64,000 bases of DNA from Desulfarculaceae bacterium (lineage in GTDB: Bacteria; Desulfobacterota; Desulfarculia; Desulfarculales; Desulfarculaceae), in the NCBI GenBank assembly GCA_021737645.1, contig JAIPDO010000002.1, forward strand, positions 62,001-126,000, read 5' to 3'. Positions 25,478 through 32,749 of the stretch are shown here, in pieces. The notes under the pieces are model-generated. The model worked only from the letters and a program-made list of their open reading frames with translations. It was not told where the DNA came from and did no database searches. The translations under genes were made by a program, and so were the position numbers. The number at the start of each line of letters is the position of its first letter. Positions within the stretch are counted from its first letter, which is position 1.

Positions 25478-26236
25478 TTACTCCTCCGCCTCGCTGCCCA
25501 GATAGGCGCCTTTGACCTGGGGGTCCTCCATCACCTGGGCGGGCTCGCCCTCGGCGATCTTTTGGCCGAAATTGAGCACCAGCACCCGGTCGGCGATGCG
25601 GAACAGCTCCCTGAGCCGGTGTTCGATCATCACCAGGGTCTTGCCCTGATGCACCAGCTTTTCGATCACCGGCACCAGGGAGGCCACCTCGGCCAACGAC
25701 AGGCCCGAGAACAGCTCGTCCAAAACGATCACCTCCGGCTGCAGGGCCATGCACTTGGCCAACTCCAGACGCTTGAGGTAACCGTGGGGCAGGCTGGCCG
25801 CCTGGTGGGAGATAACCCAGGAGTCCCGCTCAAAGCCAACCTCCTCCAACAGATCCTTGGCCATGGCGTCGCGGTCGCCGTAGCGCCCTCCGGCCAGGCG
25901 GCGCACCCTAGGCGAAAGCAGGGCCACGTTTAGGTTCTTGAAGGCGGGCAGTTGGTAAAAAGGCTTGACCATCTGGAAGGAGCGAGCTATGCCCCGGTCG
26001 GCCACCTTGTAGGGTGGCAAGTTGGTTATGTCGTGGCCCTCGAAGATGACCTTGCCCTTGCTGGGCTTTACAAAGCCGGTGAGAAGGTTGGCCAGGGTGG
26101 TCTTGCCCGAGCCGTTGGGCCCGATGACCCCCAGCACCTCGTTGCGCCGAAGGCTGAAGCTCACCCCGTCCACCGCCTTGACCCCGCCGAAGTAGCGCGA
26201 GAGGTTCTCCGCCTGCAAAATCACTTCGCCTTTCAT
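25478..26236 (-). CDS. livG: Branched-chain-type ABC transporter ATP-binding protein LivG
   Basis: The 252-residue ATPase has Walker A GPNGSGKTT (about residues 38-46) and the LivG-type C-terminus (AEGEPAQVMEDPQVKGAYLG). The signature region reads LPHGYLKRLELAK rather than LSxGxxxRxEIAR and Walker B is followed by ELFSG instead of EP, so this NBD site is atypical. A switch histidine (MIEHRL) is present. It overlaps livM by 4 bases. Confidence 0.88.
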   Translation of the reverse strand: MKGEVILQAENLSRYFGGVKAVDGVSFSLRRNEVLGVIGPNGSGKTTLANLLTGFVKPSKGKVIFEGHDITNLPPYKVADRGIARSFQMVKPFYQLPAFKNLNVALLSPRVRRLAGGRYGDRDAMAKDLLEEVGFERDSWVISHQAASLPHGYLKRLELAKCMALQPEVIVLDELFSGLSLAEVASLVPVIEKLVHQGKTLVMIEHRLRELFRIADRVLVLNFGQKIAEGEPAQVMEDPQVKGAYLGSEAEE

Positions 26237-27237
26237 CGCTCCACCCCCACCCAGCGCTCAAACTGGTTGTACTTGCGCGACAGGTAGTGGAAGATTCCCT
26301 CTGGGAGTCCCACCGTGAACACCACCAGTATCACTGCGTAGATCACCACCCGTAGCCCGCCCAGGCCCCGGAGGAGCTCGGACAGGGGCACCAGGATGAA
26401 GCTGCCCAACATGGGCCCGGCCAAAGTGCCCATTCCGCCCACGGCCACCGAGGCGATGGGGATCATGGAATAGTCCAGGGCGAACACCGGCATGCCCACG
26501 AACTGGTAGGCGTGGGTCATGAAGGCCCCGGCGAAGGCCCCCACCGCGGAGGCCATGAACAGGGCCTGGGCCTTGTAGAAGTAGATGTTCATGCCCGCGC
26601 TCATCACCGCCCGGTCGTTGTCGTTGATGCCTTTGAGCAGCAGGCCGTAGTCGGCGCCCATCATGCGCCTAAAGCCGAACAGGGCCACGAACACCACCAC
26701 CGCGGCCAGCCAAAACTCCAGGTGCTCGTTGCCCAGGGTGGACAGGCCGCTGATGCCCTCGGTGCCCCCGAAGATCTTGGTGGCCTCGATGACCCGCTCG
26801 ATCATCATGGGCAGGATCAGGGTGACCATGGCGAAGTAGATGCCCCTGAGGCGCAGCACCGGCAAAAGGGCCAGAGTGCACAACAGCCCTCCGCCAATGG
26901 TGGCGATGGGTATGGTGAGCCCCGGCGGCAGGCCCAGGTAGTGGTTCAGGGTTCCGGCGATGTAGGCCCCCACCCCGAAGAACAGGGCCTGGCCCAGAGA
27001 GACCATGCCCGCAGAGTTAAGAAGGTCCCAGCTTATGGCCAGCAGGGCGAACATGCAGGTGGAAATGAGCACCCGTTCCCAATAAGGCCCGGCCACCAGC
27101 CCCAGCACGAACAGGGCCACCACCGGCACCACCCTTGGGGCGGCCAGGTAGAGCATCTCCCGCCAGGAGGTCAGGACGAACACGTCGTCGCTGCGAACCT
27201 TGATTCCCCGGTCTATGCGCTCTTTGCGTTGTGCCAT
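26233..27237 (-). CDS. livM: Branched-chain-type ABC transporter permease LivM
   Basis: The 334-residue membrane protein has about eight to nine helices and the LivM landmarks ISWDLLNSAGMVSLGQALFFGVGAYIAG and the coupling-loop region SAGMNIYFYKAQALFMASAVGAFAGAF. The N-terminal 25 residues are polar and cytoplasmic. It sits between livH and livG with overlapping ends. Confidence 0.92.
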   Translation of the reverse strand: MAQRKERIDRGIKVRSDDVFVLTSWREMLYLAAPRVVPVVALFVLGLVAGPYWERVLISTCMFALLAISWDLLNSAGMVSLGQALFFGVGAYIAGTLNHYLGLPPGLTIPIATIGGGLLCTLALLPVLRLRGIYFAMVTLILPMMIERVIEATKIFGGTEGISGLSTLGNEHLEFWLAAVVVFVALFGFRRMMGADYGLLLKGINDNDRAVMSAGMNIYFYKAQALFMASAVGAFAGAFMTHAYQFVGMPVFALDYSMIPIASVAVGGMGTLAGPMLGSFILVPLSELLRGLGGLRVVIYAVILVVFTVGLPEGIFHYLSRKYNQFERWVGVER

Positions 27238-28109
27238 CAGATGCGCTCCTCAAGCTGCTTTTGGTGCCCAAAGAGCCCCGAAGGCTTGATCACCAAAATC
27301 GCCAGGATGGCCACCAAGCTGACCAGCATCATCCAGCTCGTCTCCAGGTAGGTGGCGGTGAGTATCTGGGCGAAGCCGATCAGGAAGCTGGCCACGATGA
27401 TCCCCACGGTGCTACCCAACCCGCCCACGATGCACACCGCCAGGGCATTGACCAGCACGTTGTAGCCTTCGTTGACCGCGATGGTGCCCAGGGGAAGGAT
27501 GACCAGGGCGGCCAAGGCCCCGTAACCGGCCCCAAAGGCCACGGACAAGGCCGCAACCTTGTCGCCGTTTATGCCCAGGGTAAGCGCGGTGCGCTCGTCC
27601 TGGGCAATGCCCCTAAAGGCCAGGCCGGTCTTGGTGTAGTGGGTGAAGAACCACAGGAAGGCGGCCAGCAGAATCCCGGTGGCCACGATGCACAGCCGCT
27701 GGGCATCCACGTAGGTGTCGCCGATCATTACCGAGGCGTCGATGATGGGCGGCAGGGTGTACTCGAAGCCGATGAAACCCAAGTAGCGGAAAAGCTCCAA
27801 GATGGCCAGACCCACGCCGAAGGTGGCGATGACCTCGCTGACCACCAGGCCGCGCACCCTGAGCAGGATGAACCAGTAGATCAGCGCCGCCACCGCCGCG
27901 GTGATGACCACCGCCGCCGGGGCCGCGATCCAGTAAGGCAAGCCCAGGGCGTTGAGCCCCAGCCAGGAAAGAAAGCCGGTCATCACGTATAACGCGCCAT
28001 AGGCGAAGTTGGCCACTCCACTGATGCCAAAGGTGACCGAGAAGCCCAGGGCCACCAGCATCAGGATGACGCTGTTGATAAATCCATAGATCAGGGTGCC
28101 TTCAAGCAT
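27237..28109 (-). CDS. livH: Branched-chain-type ABC transporter permease LivH
   Basis: The 290-residue permease has about eight membrane helices, the N-terminal LVALGFSVTFGISGVANFAYGALYVMTGFLSW and the coupling helix RGIAQDERTALTLGINGDKVAALSVAFGAG typical of LivH. It is the second gene of liv set 1, 120 bases after livK; that gap contains GC-rich inverted repeats that may reduce downstream expression. Confidence 0.93.
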   Translation of the reverse strand: MLEGTLIYGFINSVILMLVALGFSVTFGISGVANFAYGALYVMTGFLSWLGLNALGLPYWIAAPAAVVITAAVAALIYWFILLRVRGLVVSEVIATFGVGLAILELFRYLGFIGFEYTLPPIIDASVMIGDTYVDAQRLCIVATGILLAAFLWFFTHYTKTGLAFRGIAQDERTALTLGINGDKVAALSVAFGAGYGALAALVILPLGTIAVNEGYNVLVNALAVCIVGGLGSTVGIIVASFLIGFAQILTATYLETSWMMLVSLVAILAILVIKPSGLFGHQKQLEERI

Positions 28110-28229
28110 GGTTCGCCCGTGCCTCGCCGGCGGGAGAGCCCGCCGCCCGCTTGGGGTTATGGGAAAGGGGCCGGGGGGGCGCCCTGGGTTGGCAGGGCCA
28201 TCCCCCCGGCTACGGGATCACATGGGTGG

Positions 28230-29501
28230 CTACTTGGCCGACTTCATGCCGGCGGGCAGCTTGATCTTGCCCTCGGCGATGGCCGAGGGATAGACGATGA
28301 GCCGCTTGCCGTCGTCGGTCCACTGGAAGAAGCAGCCCAGGGCCTGCTTGTTCGGGTCCTTGCCGTAGATCACCTGGTTGCCCTTGGTGAACTTGATGCG
28401 ACCCATCACGCTCTGCACGTCGGTGGCCCGAAGGGCGTCCACGATGGCATCGGGGTCCAGGGAGTTAGCCTTTTCGATGGCGTCCTTGAGCAGGTACACC
28501 GAGGCGTAGGCCGGGGCCGGGCCATGACCCGCTTCCAGGGGCTTGCCGTACTTGGCCAGGTAGGCGTCGTAGAAGGTCTTGGAGGGGGGGTACTTGGCGC
28601 TGGGGATGCTGCCCAGTTCGAACACCGCGTTGAGCACTCCACCGATCTTGCCGTCAAAGGTCTTCCAGGCGCCAGGGCCGGTCAGCGGGCTGATGAAACC
28701 GGCCATGACCGCCGGAATCCTCATGCCCTTCCACTGCTTGACCAAGATGCCGCTCTGGGGCATGTCGAACACCGGCATGATCACCTGGGCGCCCTTCATC
28801 TTGGCCTTCATCAGGGCCGGGGCGAAGTCGCTGGCGCCGGTGGGGAAGGTCTCGTGTCCCACCACTTCCCACTTCAGCTTGCCCTTGAGGATCTTGGTCA
28901 TGATGCCCGCGGTGGCCCGGGCCCAGGCCACGTCCTGGTTCATGATGAAGACCTTGTTGAAGCCGAACTCTTTGCCCAAAAAGCCCATGACGCCCGCGAT
29001 GTAGCCCACGAAGTACTTGGCGTCCAGCGATACCCGGAACACGTACTTATACTTGGGGTCCTTGGCCACCTTGGCCTCGGTCTTGGGGCTCATGGCGATG
29101 GTGCCCAGCAGAGGCACCTTGTGCTTGGAAAGCATGTCCATGCCCGCCAAGAGAGCCTCGGAACGGAAGGGGCCCACCACCAGGGCGTGGGGCTTTTTCT
29201 CCAGAATCAGTTTTTCCATGCCCAGCAGGGCTTCGGGCACCGGCACGCCCGGCGCCGCGTCGCGTATGTCGATGGACTCCACCGCGAAAGGCAGCATCTT
29301 GCCGCCCACCTTGACCCCGCCCTTGGCGTTGATTTCCTCCACGGCCATCTTGACCGCGTTGTTGGCCTCCTTGCCTTCCAAGAAGTTCAAGGAGGTGGTT
29401 ACCCCGATTACGATTTTGTCCGCCGCCACTGCCCCGGTGGGAACCAGGAACAAGGCGGTAAGTAGCAGGGCAATAGCGGTTAAGCAGGTAAACTTCCTCA
29501 T
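28230..29501 (-). CDS. livK: Branched-chain-type ABC transporter substrate-binding protein LivK
   Basis: The 423-residue periplasmic protein has a signal peptide (about 1-26) and the type I binding fold (VIGVTTSLNFLEGKEANNAVKMAVEEINAKGG). It is the first gene of liv set 1. It is closely paralogous to the protein at 30103-31386 (shared ALVVGPFRSE, PLLGTIAM, NQDVAWAR, SGHGPAP-like stretches), which instead belongs to a two-component cassette. A sigma54-like promoter lies about 110 bases upstream. Confidence 0.93.
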   Translation of the reverse strand: MRKFTCLTAIALLLTALFLVPTGAVAADKIVIGVTTSLNFLEGKEANNAVKMAVEEINAKGGVKVGGKMLPFAVESIDIRDAAPGVPVPEALLGMEKLILEKKPHALVVGPFRSEALLAGMDMLSKHKVPLLGTIAMSPKTEAKVAKDPKYKYVFRVSLDAKYFVGYIAGVMGFLGKEFGFNKVFIMNQDVAWARATAGIMTKILKGKLKWEVVGHETFPTGASDFAPALMKAKMKGAQVIMPVFDMPQSGILVKQWKGMRIPAVMAGFISPLTGPGAWKTFDGKIGGVLNAVFELGSIPSAKYPPSKTFYDAYLAKYGKPLEAGHGPAPAYASVYLLKDAIEKANSLDPDAIVDALRATDVQSVMGRIKFTKGNQVIYGKDPNKQALGCFFQWTDDGKRLIVYPSAIAEGKIKLPAGMKSAK

Positions 29502-29614
29502 CTAAAGTCCTCCCCGTTAAGGTGGGGGGCGATGTGCCCCATACCTAAAAAAGTGCGCCCACCCCCTGTCCCCTGCTGCCGCTGCTAGTTGCGCGGGGTG
29601 ATGCTGGGCATTAA

Positions 29615-29630
29615 TGCAAGTAGCGGTCCA
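29615..29630 (-). promoter_or_regulatory. Candidate sigma54 (-24/-12) promoter for livK set 1
   Basis: On the minus strand the sequence TGGACCG-CTAC-TTGCA matches the layout TGGCACG-N4-TTGCA: the -12 box is perfect and the -24 box matches at 5 of 7 positions including the essential GG. It points toward livK, whose start is about 115 bases downstream. A sigma54-dependent response regulator is encoded 1.7 kb upstream. Confidence 0.6.
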
Positions 29631-29703
29631 CCCGAGGCTATTTAGGGCAACATGCTGTTTTATTTATACTTTTCTGCATGAAGCCAAGCAGGTGGTTTTA
29701 CAA

Positions 29704-29754
29704 GGTGTCACCATGGGTAACACCAAACGGTGCTCCGGTGGGGCCCCCACCGGA
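29704..29754. promoter_or_regulatory. Two adjacent palindromes, possible enhancer-binding sites
   Basis: GGTGTCACC and GGTAACACC around ATG form an imperfect palindrome at 29704-29724. TCCGGTGGGG and CCCCACCGGA flank a single C in a perfect interrupted palindrome at 29734-29754. They lie about 90-130 bp upstream of the sigma54-like promoter, a usual distance for NtrC-type activator sites. Assignment to the nearby regulator is inference. Confidence 0.5.
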
Positions 29755-29848
29755 TAAATAGCTATTTAGCAGCAATTACCGAGGGGTTAAGTGGGCAAGT
29801 AACTTTTGGTAACGGATCAGGGGCCGTTGTGTGCAAAGGTAACACTCT

Positions 29849-30102
29849 GCCCGGATATTTCATGAAGGCTGGGCGGCAAACTAACAACGAATTAATCTGC
29901 GGTACTTGTGAAAAAAGCTTTCGTCCTAATTTAGATGCAATTCGCACCCGGCCCGGCACAGCCAGCCACCGGCAGACAAGGCGTCTGGCAAGCGAGGGCC
30001 GCAGGCGTAGCCAAGGCTACGTCGAGGCCCGAGCGCAGCCGGCAACGAGGTATGCCAGGGGCTGGCGCAGCCGGACGTCCAACCTTCATGAAATATCCGG
30101 GC
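29849..30102. mobile_element. MITE-like repeat, copy A
   Basis: The element is 254 bp with perfect 20-bp terminal inverted repeats (left 29849-29868, right 30083-30102; core ATATTTCATGAAGG). It has no coding capacity. Inside is a hairpin: GGGCC, CGTAGCC-AA-GGCTACG, GGCCC (29996-30030). A diverged copy of the same size and orientation lies at 34651-34903. The right end abuts the stop codon of the minus-strand binding-protein gene. Confidence 0.7.
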
Positions 30103-31386
30103 TCAGGGGCGAGGCACAAAGGCGGGCAGTTCTATATCCCCTTCGGAGATGGCCGGGGGAAAGACAATGCGCCGCTGCCCCTGGGGGGTCCACTGGATCA
30201 CCGCGGCCAGGGCCTCGCGCTTGGGGTCCTGGCCGAAAAAAGCCTGGTGGTCGGGGTGAAAGCGCACCCGGCCCATGCAGCCCGCGCGGTCGGTGGCCTC
30301 CAGGGCCTTGACCAGGGCAGAGGGCTCCAGGGTGCCGGCCCGCTCCATGGCCTGGGCCAGGATGTACACCGCCTCATAAGAGGGCGCCGGGCCGTGGCCC
30401 GACTGCACCGGCATGCCCCAGCGGCGCTGGAAGGCCTGGTAAAAGGCGGCCGCCGGGGGGTAGCGGCGGCTGGGCAGGTTGCCCAGCCCAAAGATCACGT
30501 TGAGGCTGCCCGCCACCTGGCCCTCGAACTTCCGCCAGGCCTCGGAGCCCACCAGGGGGGAAACGAAGCCGCAGAGCAGGGCCGGGACCTTTAGCCGCCT
30601 CCACTGGCGGGCCAGGCGGCCGCTGTGGGGCGAGTCGAAGATGCACAGTAGCACCTGGGCCCCCTGGGCTCTGGCCTCCTCCAGAGCCTGGGAAAAATCA
30701 GCCGCCCCGCTGGGAAAGCTTTTTTGCCCCAACACGTGCCAGCCCGCCCGGCGGAAGAAAAGGCGGATCATCTTGGAGGCGGTGGTGCGGGCCCAGGCCA
30801 CGTCCTGGTTGAGGATGTAGACCCGCTTGAATCCGAAGCGCTGCTCCAGAAAACGCATGCTGCTGATGAGGTAATCCACCAGATAGCGGGTGTTGAGCCC
30901 CACCCGGAAGATGTTGCCATAGGCTGGGTTCTTGAGCACCATGGCCTCGGAGGCCGGGGTCATGGCGATGGTGCCCAGCAGGGGGATGCGCCGCTTGGCC
31001 AGCAGGTCCATGGAGTTGAGCAGCACCTCGGAGCGGAAGGGACCCACCACCAGGGCGTTGAGGCCGGGGTTTTGCAGGAATCGGCCCAGGGAGGCCACCG
31101 CGTCTTCCACCGCCACCCCCAGGGCCGCGCCCCTCAGGTCGTGGGACACCACCTTCAGTGGCAGGCGCTTTTTGCCGATGCGCACCCCGCCCGCCGCGTT
31201 TATCTCCTCCACGGCCAGGCGCACCGCCATAAGGCTCTCGCGCCCCTCCAGCAGGGTGAGGCTGGTGGGCACCCCCAGCACGATGGCCCGGGGCTGGGAC
31301 TCGGCGGCCCACCCCGGCCCGGCCAGCAGCACAAGCCCGGCCAGCAGCAGGGCCGCGGCCCTAATCGTTGCCGTCGGCCACGCCAT
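30103..31386 (-). CDS. LivK-like periplasmic binding protein linked to a two-component system
   Basis: From ATG 31386 (GGAG four bases upstream) the protein has 427 residues: a signal peptide (about 1-28, GPGWAAES) and a type I periplasmic binding fold. It is paralogous to LivK at 28230-29501 over its whole length. Its 5' end overlaps the sigma54 regulator gene by 26 bases and no permease genes follow, so it more likely feeds the sensor kinase than a transporter, although it could share the neighbouring Liv permease. The stop codon touches repeat copy A. Confidence 0.88.
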   Translation of the reverse strand: MAWPTATIRAAALLLAGLVLLAGPGWAAESQPRAIVLGVPTSLTLLEGRESLMAVRLAVEEINAAGGVRIGKKRLPLKVVSHDLRGAALGVAVEDAVASLGRFLQNPGLNALVVGPFRSEVLLNSMDLLAKRRIPLLGTIAMTPASEAMVLKNPAYGNIFRVGLNTRYLVDYLISSMRFLEQRFGFKRVYILNQDVAWARTTASKMIRLFFRRAGWHVLGQKSFPSGAADFSQALEEARAQGAQVLLCIFDSPHSGRLARQWRRLKVPALLCGFVSPLVGSEAWRKFEGQVAGSLNVIFGLGNLPSRRYPPAAAFYQAFQRRWGMPVQSGHGPAPSYEAVYILAQAMERAGTLEPSALVKALEATDRAGCMGRVRFHPDHQAFFGQDPKREALAAVIQWTPQGQRRIVFPPAISEGDIELPAFVPRP

Positions 31387-32749
31387 AGCGCTCCAACTTT
31401 TCATAGAGCCCCTTGCGGGAGATGCCCAGGCGTTTGGCTGCCTGACTTTTGTTGCCCCCGCACTGGGCCAGGGTTTTTTCGATGAGTTCCCGCTCCATGT
31501 CCTTGATGGTGGCCCCTTCCTCGGGCAGGCCGCTGATGATGCCGCCGATGGTCGGCCCAGCGGGCTCCTCCTCCCCGATGAGGTCGGAAAAATCCTCCAA
31601 GCCCAGGCGCTGGCCCTTGGACAAGATCACCGCCCTGGCGATGACGTTTTCCAGCTGGCGTACGTTGCCCGGCCAGGCATGCTCCATCAGGGCCTGGATG
31701 GCCCGGGGGCTGACTCCCAAGACCGGCTTGGAATAGCGTTGGGACATGCGGTCCACGAAGTACTCCACCAATAGGGGGATGTCTTCGCCGCGCCGGCGAA
31801 GGGGGGGCAGATCCAGGCCGATAACCTCGATTCGGTAAACCAGGTCGCCCAGGAACTTGCCCTTTTCGATGAGCCGTTCCAAGTCTTGGTTAGTGGCGGC
31901 CAGCAGGCGCACGTCCACCCGGCGGGGGGTGTTGCCGCCCACCGGCTCGAAGGTGCGCTCCTGCAGAAAGCGCAGCAGCTTGGCCTGAAGCGACAGGCTC
32001 ATGTGGCCGATCTCATCCAGGAACAGGGTGCCCCCGTCGGCCAACTCCAGGCGGCCCTTCTTGTCGCCGCCCGCCCCGGTGAAGGCCCCCTTGACGTAAC
32101 CGAACAGCTCGGCCTCCAACAGGGATTCGGTGAGGGCGGCGCAGTTGATGCACACCAGGGGCCCGGCGGTGCGGGGGCTTTCGGCGTGCAGGGCCCGGGC
32201 CAGAAGCTCCTTGCCGGTGCCGGTTTCGCCGTGGATGAGAACCGAGGCGTCGGTGGGCCCCACGGTGCGCACCAGATCGAACACCTCGGTCATCACCGGG
32301 CTGGTGCCTATGATGCCGTGGAAGGAGCCCTCTGCCTCCACCCGGCGGCGCAGGCTGGCCAACTCCCGGGACATGCGCCGTTGGCGGATGGCCTTATCCA
32401 AAACAATGGACAGTTCCTCGTAGTCCAGAGGCTTGAACAGATAGTCGGCCACTCCCTGCTTGAGGGCCTCCACCGCCGAGCGGGCCGTGGCGTGGGCGGT
32501 CATGATCACGAAAGGCGGGGCGTCGCTCTCATAGCTCATGCGCCGAAACAGGTCCAGGCCGTTCATGGCCGGCATCTTAAGATCAGCCAGCACCACGTCC
32601 AGGTCCGGGTGGGCATGGTACTGGGCCAGGGCCTCTTCCCCGCTGGTGGCCGTGAGCACCTCATAACCCTCGTCGGCCAGGATGGCCATGAGCACCTTGA
32701 GGGCGTTGATGCGGTCATCCACCACCAATATCTTGCGGGGGCTATCCAA
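31361..32749 (-). CDS. Sigma54-dependent response regulator (NtrC family)
   Basis: The 462-residue regulator has a receiver domain (phospho-acceptor D56 in VVLADLKMP), an AAA+ domain with Walker A GETGTGKE, the sigma54-contact loop GAFTGA and Walker B TLFLDEIG, and a Fis-type HTH at the end (NKSQAAKRLGISRKGLYEKL). It activates sigma54 promoters when phosphorylated, presumably by the kinase whose gene overlaps its start by 8 bases. A sigma54-like promoter in front of livK is the obvious candidate target. Confidence 0.95.
   Translation of the reverse strand: MDSPRKILVVDDRINALKVLMAILADEGYEVLTATSGEEALAQYHAHPDLDVVLADLKMPAMNGLDLFRRMSYESDAPPFVIMTAHATARSAVEALKQGVADYLFKPLDYEELSIVLDKAIRQRRMSRELASLRRRVEAEGSFHGIIGTSPVMTEVFDLVRTVGPTDASVLIHGETGTGKELLARALHAESPRTAGPLVCINCAALTESLLEAELFGYVKGAFTGAGGDKKGRLELADGGTLFLDEIGHMSLSLQAKLLRFLQERTFEPVGGNTPRRVDVRLLAATNQDLERLIEKGKFLGDLVYRIEVIGLDLPPLRRRGEDIPLLVEYFVDRMSQRYSKPVLGVSPRAIQALMEHAWPGNVRQLENVIARAVILSKGQRLGLEDFSDLIGEEEPAGPTIGGIISGLPEEGATIKDMERELIEKTLAQCGGNKSQAAKRLGISRKGLYEKLERYGVADGND

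Larger units (their letters stand above)
29502..29848. other. Non-coding control region upstream of livK (set 1)
   Basis: This 347-base stretch holds no credible gene. Near livK it contains a ribosome site, then the sigma54-like promoter at 29615-29630, and further upstream two palindromes (29704-29724, 29734-29754). GCTATTTAG occurs twice (29637-29645 and 29761-29769) and GGTAAC three times between 29714 and 29845. Confidence 0.6.

Noticed and set aside
28110-28229. Possible terminator or small gene between livK and livH of set 1.
   Set aside because: GC-rich inverted repeats are present but no T-tract and no start with a ribosome site; read-through into livH is expected.
29730-30311. Plus-strand open frame across repeat copy A and the end of the binding-protein gene.
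   Set aside because: It has no ribosome site, runs through the repeat's hairpin and then antisense to a conserved gene; the product is low-complexity.
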